Source of the DNA: CAZGQY01 sp964528035
GTDB taxonomy: Bacteria; Pseudomonadota; Gammaproteobacteria; Methylococcales; UBA1147
Direction: 5' to 3'
Length of the DNA: 14,160 nucleotides
Assembly (NCBI GenBank): GCA_964528035.1
Contig: CAZGQY010000111.1
Location: 1-14,160, forward strand
Shown here: one piece after another, positions 1 through 6,853 of the stretch
Position numbering within the stretch: position 1 is the stretch's first letter
Layout of the letters: every line of letters starts with the position of its first letter
Program-made: the position numbers and the translations under genes
Notes under the pieces: generated by a model
What the model was told of the DNA's origin: nothing
The model's input: the letters and a program-made list of their open reading frames with translations, nothing else
Databases searched by the model: none

Positions 1-53
1 CAAACAATTATCCTGCGTCAATCTTTCGCATATTATTAAAACCTCGCTCCTAA
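1..53 (-). repeat. Repeat A, partial copy (one terminal arm)
   Basis: This stretch is the reverse complement of 7624-7676 with 50 of 53 bases identical, the differences being at window bases 18, 38 and 45. The match stops at base 53/position 7624, which marks one end of the element. The rest of this copy lies before the window. It is in the opposite orientation to the complete copy at 7624-7790 and stops two bases before repeat B begins. The full copy is a long imperfect palindrome without a coding region, so this looks like a non-autonomous, MITE-like repeat. The mobility class is inferred. Confidence 0.8.
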
Positions 54-55
54 GA

Positions 56-196
56 GTAACTACTCGCCCCCTAATCGAAACAGCCCGGGGGATCTGTGGA
101 GGAAATGTATGCGGCAGGGAAGTCGCATCCAAGCCTACAAGGATGTATTTACGGCGTCTTCCGGAACAGATTACCCATAGAGGGGCGAGCAGTTAC
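56..196 (+). repeat. Repeat B, copy 1 (palindromic intergenic repeat, 141 bp)
   Basis: The ends are inverted repeats: GTAACTACTCGCCCC at 56-70 matches the reverse complement of 182-196 at 14 of 15 positions. A second copy in the same orientation lies at 4787-4930 and is very similar across the interior. The inside can fold into an outer stem (about 87-104 with 162-179), a hairpin with stem TGCGGC/GTCGCA around an AGGGAA loop, and a hairpin TACA-AGGA-TGTA at 136-147. No start-to-stop reading frame is shared by the two copies. It lies 108 bp upstream of the lipoprotein start codon, so it could be part of that transcript's leader. Confidence 0.85.
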
Positions 197-304
197 GTTT
201 AAGAATGGATTATCGAGAAAGTTTGAATATGAATAGAGTAGGCCACCGATTACGAAATGAATTGAGCCTACATTTAGTCCCTCTCAAATAAAGGAGAAAC
301 TGCA

Positions 305-889
305 ATGAAAAGTAAAGATTACAATTCACCGTTGAACAATCTCAGGTATATCAACAGACTAATATTTTGTTTAATCCTAATCTTGTTGACTTCTTGTTCT
401 AAAAGTCATGAAGTCACCACATGGAACGAGTGGTGTGATCACGGGGCCCAAGTGGAGAGTATTGGACATGAAGGCATATTTCTTTCATATAATTTCCCGA
501 AAATCCGGAAAGATTTTATCGAATACTATAACGAAATTTTGGTTGAAGAACTGGTAAGTAACCATTTTTGGGATACCACTATTCATACCAACGAAGCGGC
601 AGAAAATCTTATTAATACCCATAAACTAGGCCTTTGGGTTACGGGAAACCAATTACATTTTGCCAATACACATCTTTCCCATGAACAATTCGAAGGTGAT
701 GTGGAGCGGTTCAAAACATTTCTTTCGTTCAAAGCGTTAGAAAACAATAAGTACCATTTAAATCATTTCCAGATGTGTTTATACGAAACAATCGACGAAA
801 TGTTTGAATCTTTCGTTATCCATACCAAAAAAGAAACCCAGACCATACCACTGGATTTTTTACATAAAGGCTTTTTTACAAAGTCTTAG
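305..889 (+). CDS. Hypothetical lipoprotein, unrecognised family
   Basis: The product is 194 residues and I do not recognise its family. A basic start is followed by a hydrophobic stretch (about residues 19-30) and the lipobox LTSC, with the Cys at residue 31, so it should be cleaved by signal peptidase II and anchored to a membrane. Ser and Lys follow that Cys, which favours the outer membrane by the +2 rule. The mature part is rich in His, Asn, Phe and Glu and has no further membrane span. The ATG is secure: AAGGAGA at 291-297 is a strong ribosome binding site 7 bases upstream. The gene is visibly more AT-rich than its neighbours and has repeats A and B directly upstream, which suggests later acquisition or relaxed selection. 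It stands alone on the plus strand, convergent with pilR. Confidence 0.75.
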   Translation: MKSKDYNSPLNNLRYINRLIFCLILILLTSCSKSHEVTTWNEWCDHGAQVESIGHEGIFLSYNFPKIRKDFIEYYNEILVEELVSNHFWDTTIHTNEAAENLINTHKLGLWVTGNQLHFANTHLSHEQFEGDVERFKTFLSFKALENNKYHLNHFQMCLYETIDEMFESFVIHTKKETQTIPLDFLHKGFFTKS

Positions 890-1134
890 AAGCGGCTCTA
901 AATGAATGGACTCTAGATATAGTGACTATTCAGCGACTATTGGTTGACGACGAAAGTTATTAATTGTTTGAATTATTCAGGAAATTTTGTAACAGAGAAA
1001 GCATGGCTGGTTTCATATGTCCCGAATATTATGGATTTGCATACTAAACACGAAACTGAGCAGACAGATACATTAAATTATGGGTTCAACAGGCTTTCGC
1101 GCCATTATTTGAAAACACTGAATGTCTCCGGGCG

Positions 1135-2466
1135 TTAATCCAGGCCGAGTTTCTTGAGTCGATAACGTAGTGCTCGAAATGTGATACCCAGTTGTTTGGC
1201 GGCAGCTGTTTTATTCCATCGAGTATTTTCCAAAGCATTGATGATGGCCTTTTTTTCGACAGAGTCCATATAACTTTCCAGTGATTCGGATTTAATGTCT
1301 TGTTGTTCGGCTGGAATTGTCGCTGTAGAATCAGGAAGACTGAGGTCTTCAATCGATATTTGGTTGTTTTCACACAGCGCCATCGCACGTTCAAGTATGT
1401 TTTCCAGTTCCCTGACATTTCCCGGGAACGAATAGTTTTGTAATACTGACAGGCTTTCTGGCAGTAGGCGGCACACTTGTGTGTTTGATTGTCGTGCCAA
1501 TTGTCCCAGTATATGTTCGGCCAGCATGGCTATATCGCTTTTGCGTTCACTAAGCGTTGGAACGCAGAGTTCTATTACGTTTATTCGGTAATAGAGATCC
1601 TGACGGAAGCTGCCTTCTTCTACCAATTCCGCCAGGTTTTTGTGGGTTGCACTTAATATTCGGGCATCGACGGGAATTTCCTGTTGGACGCCAATGGGGC
1701 GTATTCGTTTTTCCTGGATGGCTCTGAGTAATTTTACTTGCAGTGAATGGGGTAGATCGCCGACTTCGTCGAGGAAAAGAGTTCCGCCATCCGCAGCCTG
1801 GAATAATCCGGTGTTATCGGATGCACCGGTAAAACTACCTTTCTTGTGGCCGAAAAATTCGCTTTCCATGAGTTCAGCCGGTATTGCTCCACAGTTAATG
1901 GCAATGAATGGTTTATCCTGACGAGAGCTTTTTTCATGAATCAGTCGAGCGACCAGTTCTTTCCCAGTACCCGACTCACCGCTAATATAAATGGGTGCCT
2001 GACTGCGAGCGACTTTAGCTATCTTTGATCGAATATCCCGCATTATCGTGGACTCTCCAAGCAGTGTACTGCGAGAGCGCCGATCACTTTTGGGATAACT
2101 GCTTAGTTTCAAAGCGCTATCGACAAGTTTACGAAGCATGTTCAAATCGACCGGTTTAGATACAAAATCGAAAGCACCTATTTTTAGTGCACGTACTGCG
2201 GTATCCATACTGCCGTGTGCTGTGATTACAGCGACAGGCAGGGCTGGAAATTGGCTCTGTATGTATTTAACCAGATCCAGACCATCTCCGTCCGGGAGCT
2301 TCATATCAGTCAGGCAAAGGTCGATATTTTGCTCATCAAGAATAGCTTTTCCATCCTCCAGACAGCCTGCTGAGAGAGATTTGATATCCATTCTTGCAAG
2401 CGTAATTTCCAGAAGTTCTCGAATATCTGGTTCGTCGTCGACGATTAATGCCAATGGTGTACTCAT
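1135..2466 (-). CDS. pilR: PilR-type sigma-54-dependent response regulator
   Basis: This is an NtrC-class regulator of 443 residues, matching PilR in length. The receiver domain (1-120) has the acidic pocket D10-D11, phosphoacceptor D54, T82 and K104. The AAA+ sigma-54 interaction domain has Walker A GESGTGKE (163-170), the sigma-54 contact loop GSFTGA (210-215, Ser in place of the more common Ala) and Walker B ending in D233-E234. The C-terminus (about 400-443) is a Fis-type helix-turn-helix. In known systems, phosphorylated PilR activates sigma-54 transcription of the major pilin gene, and often other genes for surface motility. The start ATG overlaps the pilS stop in an ATGA (2463-2466), so the two are translationally coupled. 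No pilin gene or sigma-54 promoter target was found in the window. Confidence 0.93.
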   Translation of the reverse strand: MSTPLALIVDDEPDIRELLEITLARMDIKSLSAGCLEDGKAILDEQNIDLCLTDMKLPDGDGLDLVKYIQSQFPALPVAVITAHGSMDTAVRALKIGAFDFVSKPVDLNMLRKLVDSALKLSSYPKSDRRSRSTLLGESTIMRDIRSKIAKVARSQAPIYISGESGTGKELVARLIHEKSSRQDKPFIAINCGAIPAELMESEFFGHKKGSFTGASDNTGLFQAADGGTLFLDEVGDLPHSLQVKLLRAIQEKRIRPIGVQQEIPVDARILSATHKNLAELVEEGSFRQDLYYRINVIELCVPTLSERKSDIAMLAEHILGQLARQSNTQVCRLLPESLSVLQNYSFPGNVRELENILERAMALCENNQISIEDLSLPDSTATIPAEQQDIKSESLESYMDSVEKKAIINALENTRWNKTAAAKQLGITFRALRYRLKKLGLD

Positions 2467-4088
2467 ACGGCTATATTTTCATTTTCAGCTTTGGGAAGAG
2501 TGATTCGAAAGCAGCTCCCGCTGGGTGTGTTGGGATTATATTCAAGTTTAGACCGATTCAATTCTGCCAGTTCGTTTGCGATGTAGAGTCCCAGTCCTGT
2601 TCCGGAAGCCGAGGTTGTGAAAAAAGGTTCAAAAATCTGATGAAGTTGGTTCATTGGAATCCCAGCCCCGCGATCTTTGATCTTAATGCAGGGGGATGAG
2701 CTAAGCTCTGCGACTTCGATAATGATCAGTTCTTTGCTCTTTCTACCATATTTCAATGCATTAGAGCAAAGATTGGCGAGAATCTGTTTGAGATGCCCGG
2801 GGTCATATTCAATACTGATGGGTTGGTTTGGGCAGACCAATTCGAAAGGTGATTCGTCCAGTTGTTGTTCAAGTATGAGGTCATTAATGAATTCCTCTAA
2901 CCAGGATTTGAGTCTGATTGTTACAGGAAAGGATTGTTTGCGACGTGAAATTTGTAGAACAGATTCGATGACATCATTGACCCTTACAGTGTGGTTTTTG
3001 ATGATTTCTATCAATCGTTGATCTTCTTGTTCCAGACCAGTACATTCTGCTAGCAGTTGGCTTGCGTGACTGATGGCGCCTACTGGATTACGAATTTCGT
3101 GGGCAATACTTGCTGTAAGCCTGCCCAGGGATGCGAGTTTGCTTTGTTGAACACGTTGGTCGCTAATACGCGAATCTTCCAGGAATATCATGTAGTAGGG
3201 TTTATGGGTATGTTCCAGGTGAGTGAATCGGGCATTGACCACAAGGTGCTCATTTGCAGCGACAACAACTGATTCTTGTTCTAATCTGGATTTCCACCGT
3301 AGAAAATATTGGTTCAAGTTTACCGAAAGTGCGTCGATTTTATTCGGCATGGATAGAATCCCGAATAAACGAAGCGCGGATTGATTCATGGTATGGATGT
3401 GTTCGTTCTTATCCAGGATGATGATTGCTGATTGTAATTGCCTGATGATATGTGTGTTCAATTGTTCCTGGTCCGCGAGTTCCATGCTCTTCCTGGCGGC
3501 GATAGCATCACTCTGCTCTGCACGTTTTGCCAGTTCCAGTGCGAGCAATGACAAGGCGAAAAACAGGGCGCCCATCATTCCTGTATAGGTATAGGAGGTT
3601 GTTGAGAAGGTATGGGAAATGTCCGAATATACCTGTTCGGCAAACAAAGAAATCGTTGACAAAGCGGCAAAAACCAGCGCACAACGCCCACCGATCAGTA
3701 GTCCGCCAGCGGCTAGAGCAACTGCGACTAAAAGCCCCATGCCGCTGGACATCCCTCCACTGGCATGCATCAGTAGTGTGAGTACAACGATGTCGATAAA
3801 TACCTGTGTTTGCGCCTGCGTTGGAAACTTTGGCCATCGGTAATACACACCTATGCAGGCAAGGACAGTGAGTATCATATATATTCCACTGACGAGACTA
3901 TAGAGATCTGAATTTGATTTACCCAGCAGTGACGGCCCGACATGTAAGTAATAAAGGGTGGTTAAAAAAGTCGCCAGAGTGACACGGTACAGTGAGTAAA
4001 CTGCGAGTGTTTTCCAGGCCTGTTCTACAGGAATGCGAAACCGGTCAGAAAAAGGACAGGGTGTAATGAGAGCTGAGGCTTCGGCCAT
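2463..4088 (-). CDS. pilS: PilS-type membrane sensor histidine kinase
   Basis: The product is 541 residues. The N-terminal third (about 28-190) holds around six hydrophobic spans with very short loops, the typical PilS sensor that in Pseudomonas contacts pilin monomers in the inner membrane. A PAS-like region follows (about 222-315). The HisKA domain has the H-box AHEIRNPVGA with phosphorylated H330. The HATPase domain has the N-box LANLCSNALKYG, a G1 box DRGAGIP and a G2 box GTGLGLYIA, so the kinase looks intact. It partners PilR, whose start codon overlaps this stop codon. There is no clear Shine-Dalgarno before the chosen ATG. A perfect TATAAT on the minus strand at 4126-4121 may start the pilSR transcript about 25 bases upstream of the ATG. 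Confidence 0.92.
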   Translation of the reverse strand: MAEASALITPCPFSDRFRIPVEQAWKTLAVYSLYRVTLATFLTTLYYLHVGPSLLGKSNSDLYSLVSGIYMILTVLACIGVYYRWPKFPTQAQTQVFIDIVVLTLLMHASGGMSSGMGLLVAVALAAGGLLIGGRCALVFAALSTISLFAEQVYSDISHTFSTTSYTYTGMMGALFFALSLLALELAKRAEQSDAIAARKSMELADQEQLNTHIIRQLQSAIIILDKNEHIHTMNQSALRLFGILSMPNKIDALSVNLNQYFLRWKSRLEQESVVVAANEHLVVNARFTHLEHTHKPYYMIFLEDSRISDQRVQQSKLASLGRLTASIAHEIRNPVGAISHASQLLAECTGLEQEDQRLIEIIKNHTVRVNDVIESVLQISRRKQSFPVTIRLKSWLEEFINDLILEQQLDESPFELVCPNQPISIEYDPGHLKQILANLCSNALKYGRKSKELIIIEVAELSSSPCIKIKDRGAGIPMNQLHQIFEPFFTTSASGTGLGLYIANELAELNRSKLEYNPNTPSGSCFRITLPKAENENIAV

Positions 4089-4120
4089 TTAATGGATAAT
4101 CAGAGAATACATTGGTATTC

Positions 4121-4149
4121 ATTATAGATGTCTATTGGCTCCAATTCGA
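4121..4149 (-). promoter_or_regulatory. Candidate sigma-70 promoter for pilSR
   Basis: On the minus strand a perfect TATAAT (-10) occupies 4126-4121. At 17-bp spacing the -35 is TCGAAT (4149-4144), only 3 of 6 matches to TTGACA. It lies 33-61 bp upstream of the pilS ATG, inside the 147-bp gap between sprT and pilS. The -10 is convincing and the -35 is weak, so it may need an activator or not be used. Confidence 0.4.
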
Positions 4150-4235
4150 GAATAGAAGTGTTTGTGATAGAAACGAGCCAAAATCTACTTTCTTTCTCTT
4201 GGCTTTCTGTAATTCGATGGTATTCTGACTGCCGA

Positions 4236-4757
4236 TCAATTTTTTGCAACCAGCTCGTCTTTGCAAACACGACAAAAGTAGCGCGCTGTATTTCTGATGA
4301 TTTTATTGTGGCGCCGAGTTGTAAGTTGGTGGCTGCCGCATCGGCATGTATAGGTATAACGGCGCTGGGTGCGTAACGGGATACCTTCGAGATTATAGTC
4401 GCAGGTTCGACTGGCGTCGCAAGCAAAAAATGCCATGATCGCCTGCCATTCTGCACCATGAGGCCGGATACGTCGTCCCCCATACACTTTGTCGGCTACG
4501 TAGTGAGCGACTTCATGAGGAACAGTATTGGCCAGATTATCGGCAAAATATTTTGCGAATATGTACGGGTTGTATCGAATCAAACATTGATTGCGAGAGG
4601 CTTTGTACATGCCGGCTGCTCGTCCGGTCAGGTCAAAATATACTGGAATTGAACTGAATTTTCTGTCAAACATAGATGCGGCCTTATCTATGTATTCGGC
4701 TGTCACTGAAATGACCTTTCGCCGGGCGGTTTCATCGATGGGTTTTACAGTGCTCAT
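4236..4757 (-). CDS. sprT: SprT-family zinc metalloprotease-like protein
   Basis: The product is 173 residues, close to the usual SprT length. The metallopeptidase motif HEVAH is at 81-85, with a likely third zinc ligand H100 in PHGAEW, matching the SprT/Spartan layout. A C-terminal zinc ribbon is formed by C138, C140, C162 and C165. Eukaryotic Spartan, with the same fold, cleaves DNA-protein crosslinks; the role of bacterial SprT is poorly defined, so a protease role is inferred from the motif. The ATG at 4757 places the conserved core at the expected distance; its ribosome binding site is weak. It lies upstream of pilS on the same strand, with a 147-bp gap and a possible internal promoter, so it is not necessarily one operon. 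Confidence 0.88.
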   Translation of the reverse strand: MSTVKPIDETARRKVISVTAEYIDKAASMFDRKFSSIPVYFDLTGRAAGMYKASRNQCLIRYNPYIFAKYFADNLANTVPHEVAHYVADKVYGGRRIRPHGAEWQAIMAFFACDASRTCDYNLEGIPLRTQRRYTYTCRCGSHQLTTRRHNKIIRNTARYFCRVCKDELVAKN

Positions 4758-4786
4758 CCAGTTTAACCTAATAAAATTCTTTCAAC

Positions 4787-4930
4787 TTAACGACTCGTCC
4801 CCTACCAAAACAGCCCTCTATGGGTGATCTGTGGAGGAAGTGTATGCGGCAGGGAAGCCGCATTCAAGCCTGCATGGACGTATTTACGGTGTCTTCCGCA
4901 ACAGATCATCCATAGGGGGGTGAGCAGTAC
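4787..4930 (+). repeat. Repeat B, copy 2 (palindromic intergenic repeat, 144 bp)
   Basis: Same element as 56-196, same orientation. The outer stem is better preserved here: about 4815-4837 against 4893-4915 pairs at 20 of 23 positions. The internal hairpin TGCGGC-AGGGAA-GCCGCA has full Watson-Crick pairing where copy 1 has a G-T pair. The terminal repeats have drifted (TTAACGACTCG on the left, complement GTACTGCTCAC on the right). It fills the gap between divergent sprT and the hybrid kinase (4758-5116). Besides it, that gap holds a weak 5-bp hairpin (4993-5009) and the terminator-like hairpin at 5042-5076. Confidence 0.85.
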
Positions 4931-5041
4931 CTTTTAACAATGTTTGGCGCAACATACAAGCTGTGTTCACTGTAATCAAGTAGAGCTGGGAAGGTGAGCT
5001 GGTTTCACCAAAATCTGTTTTTCCTTTCGTCGGATCTTATT

Positions 5042-5076
5042 CCAGGGCAACCTGCCTGGTATTATTTTTTCTTTTC
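5042..5076 (+). terminator. Terminator-like hairpin in the hybrid-kinase leader
   Basis: CCAGG (5042-5046) pairs with CCTGG (5055-5059), extendable by C5047-G5054 style pairing with one bulged G. A T-rich run (TATTATTTTTTC, 5060-5071) follows directly. This has the form of a weak rho-independent terminator on the plus strand. No plus-strand gene lies upstream for it to end, since sprT is divergent, so it may act as an attenuator for the kinase downstream. The loop bases ACCTG (5050-5054) are also complementary to CAGGT (5076-5080) at the ribosome binding site, giving an alternative fold. Function is inferred. Confidence 0.45.
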
Positions 5077-5085
5077 AGGTGGTTA

Positions 5086-5124
5086 ATGGTTGCAATTTAT
5101 TTTAGTATTAACAATTATGACTGA
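5086..5124 (+). promoter_or_regulatory. Leader mini-ORF overlapping the hybrid-kinase start
   Basis: An ATG at 5086 opens a 12-codon frame (MVAIYFSINNYD) whose TGA stop at 5122-5124 lies just after the kinase ATG at 5117, in the order ATGACTGA. AGGTGG at 5077-5082 is the only good ribosome binding site nearby. It is too close to this ATG (3 bases), well spaced for a TTG at 5090 that is in frame with the kinase (7 bases), and far from the ATG at 5117. Either the kinase starts at TTG 5090, or ribosomes reach ATG 5117 by coupling from this leader. Confidence 0.3.
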
Positions 5125-6739
5125 GGCAAAATACGAACAACAACGTTTGAAAGCGTTGTATAGCTTTCATATTCTGGATACAGAAAGTGAATCTCATTTC
5201 GATCAGTTGCTTAAACTTGTAAGTAGCCGGTTCTCCGTTCCGATGTGTTTTATCAATTTAGTCGACGAAGACCGCTTCTGGTTTAAAGCCAGTTATGGAG
5301 CAGAGGTTCAGGAACTCTGCCGATCGCCCGGGTTTTGCGAAACCACAGTAGAGAAAAAGCTTTTCTATGAAATTCCCAACGCGCTGGAAGAACCTTCAGT
5401 ATCTTCAACTGATTGGGTTCTGGGGGAAGTGGCGGTTCGCTATTATGCAGGTACACCCTTGTTTACAGAACAGGGATTTGTAATTGGTACACTGTGTATG
5501 TTCGATGTACGACCGCGAAAGTTTACTCAAAGTGATGTCGATGATCTGGATGCATTTGCAGTCATGGTCATGAGATTGATTGAACTGAATAAATTGAAGG
5601 TGCAACAGCTGCGTAGTAAGAATATGGAATCAATTGGCAGGCTGACAGGTGGTGTCGCGCATGATTTCAATAATCAGTTGTCGGGTATCACTTCTGCTCT
5701 GGATCTGTTGGTATTGGAGCCAGGATTGTCAGAACAATCGACTGATTTAATACAATCAATCAAGGGCTGTACTCAAGTATCCAGCGATTTGATCGGTAAA
5801 CTGTTAAATTTGTCTCGAAGTAGAAGCTATGACAAAAAGTTATTTGATCTGCATGATTTGTTGAATGATTTGTTTTCGTTGATGGAGAGAACGATAGGTT
5901 CTTCCATTGAGTTGAAATTAGAATTGAATGCCCGACACTCGGTTTGTTTGGGTGATAGAAGTCAAATACATTCAAGTTTGCTGAATATTCTTGTCAATTC
6001 AAAAGATGCGATGCCGGAAGGCGGGCAAATTATTATACGTTCTGAAGATAGTAATGAAGATGAAATTCAGTTTGATAAATTACCTGTGGGTCAGTATACA
6101 GTCGTCAAAATAATCGATAACGGTTCGGGTATTCCCCGGCAGGATCTGGACAAGGTATTTGAACCCTTTTATACAACCAAAATATCGGAAAATGGGACTG
6201 GCCTGGGTTTGCCGTCGGCTTTGCAGGTTGTCAAACATCATGGTGGAACCATTTTAATAGAAACATCAAGCGCAGGCACTACATCGAGTATTTTCCTGCC
6301 AAAAACTCCGAGTGATCTTCCAGAATCAGGCTCTTCTGAAAAAATTTCTACTTTCAAGTCGAAGTCTAAACGAGTATTACTTGCAGAGGATGAAGATGTT
6401 CTTCGCAGGTTGTATTGCTTGTTGTTACAGAAGCTTGGGTTTGAAGTGGAAGTTTTCTGCGATGGTAAAGAAGCATTGGACGCATTAATGAAGGATCGAG
6501 AATTCGATATCCTTGTTACAGATATAAAAATGCCGCGGCTGGATGGATTTCAGTTATACCAGGCGGTGGAGGAATTTTTGCCAAATCTGCCCGTAATTCT
6601 GATCTCTGGTTTTGCCGATAGGGAAAAAGTGGATCTACTGTGCAAGCAGAGTAACGTTGGTTTTTTGCAAAAGCCTTTTACGGACAGCGAATTGTCAAAA
6701 GTTCTGGAAACTCACTTAGGCGATTCGGTCTTGGGGTGA
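5117..6739 (+). CDS. Soluble hybrid histidine kinase (GAF-HisKA-HATPase-REC)
   Basis: From ATG 5117 the product is 540 residues. Order of domains: GAF (about 14-156), HisKA with the H-box GGVAHDFNNQLSG and H182, HATPase (about 285-400) with IIDNGSGIP and GTGLGLPSA boxes, and a C-terminal receiver (about 415-535) with phosphoacceptor D469 in VTDIKMP. There is no signal peptide or membrane span, so it senses something in the cytoplasm through the GAF domain; the ligand is unknown. The AHDFNNxL H-box is typical of blue-light or GAF/PAS hybrid kinases that pass phosphate within the protein or to a separate HPt. I chose ATG 5117 because GAF kinases of this type usually open a few residues before a motif like RLKALYSFHILDT. 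TTG 5090 has the better ribosome binding site and would add 9 residues. No partner regulator is adjacent. Confidence 0.9.
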   Translation: MTEAKYEQQRLKALYSFHILDTESESHFDQLLKLVSSRFSVPMCFINLVDEDRFWFKASYGAEVQELCRSPGFCETTVEKKLFYEIPNALEEPSVSSTDWVLGEVAVRYYAGTPLFTEQGFVIGTLCMFDVRPRKFTQSDVDDLDAFAVMVMRLIELNKLKVQQLRSKNMESIGRLTGGVAHDFNNQLSGITSALDLLVLEPGLSEQSTDLIQSIKGCTQVSSDLIGKLLNLSRSRSYDKKLFDLHDLLNDLFSLMERTIGSSIELKLELNARHSVCLGDRSQIHSSLLNILVNSKDAMPEGGQIIIRSEDSNEDEIQFDKLPVGQYTVVKIIDNGSGIPRQDLDKVFEPFYTTKISENGTGLGLPSALQVVKHHGGTILIETSSAGTTSSIFLPKTPSDLPESGSSEKISTFKSKSKRVLLAEDEDVLRRLYCLLLQKLGFEVEVFCDGKEALDALMKDREFDILVTDIKMPRLDGFQLYQAVEEFLPNLPVILISGFADREKVDLLCKQSNVGFLQKPFTDSELSKVLETHLGDSVLG

Positions 6740-6742
6740 AGC

Positions 6743-6853
6743 TTGACTGCAGCGACTCCAAAGCCGCGGATATTATCTTCAATTATCGATGCAGTAACAC
6801 AGGACGAATCCGGTCATTTCGTTGGTCGGTGGATTCAGATTGAAATCGGTTAA
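6743..6853 (+). CDS. Doubtful small ORF after the hybrid kinase
   Basis: A TTG at 6743, four bases after the kinase stop, opens 36 codons ending at TAA 6851-6853, which overlaps the convergent Nif3 stop. GGGGTG (6733-6738) lies 4 bases upstream and could serve as a ribosome binding site. The peptide (starting MTAATPKPRIL, ending RWIQIEIG) is not recognised. It could be a small co-translated protein, the remnant of a gene end, or chance. It accounts for all the sequence between the two convergent genes, and no intrinsic terminator is visible there. Confidence 0.2.
   Translation: MTAATPKPRILSSIIDAVTQDESGHFVGRWIQIEIG

Noticed and set aside
56..196. Repeat B as a CRISPR array or ERIC element
   Set aside because: Copies are single and far apart rather than tandem with spacers, and the sequence does not match the ERIC core.
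944..1138. Open frame of 64 codons starting with TTG, downstream of the lipoprotein gene
   Set aside because: No clear ribosome binding site, a rare start, no recognisable protein pattern, and it runs into the end of pilR. It could be a decayed gene but I cannot support it.
1640..1921. Plus-strand open frames opposite pilR
   Set aside because: They are antisense shadows of a well-supported sigma-54 regulator whose motifs read on the minus strand.
4160..4200. AGCCAA/TTGGCT inverted repeat between sprT and pilS
   Set aside because: Six-base arms with a loop near 20 bases are expected by chance.
4100..4483. 127-codon minus-strand frame overlapping sprT and the gap before pilS
   Set aside because: It overlaps the conserved zinc ribbon of sprT in another frame and shows no domain pattern.
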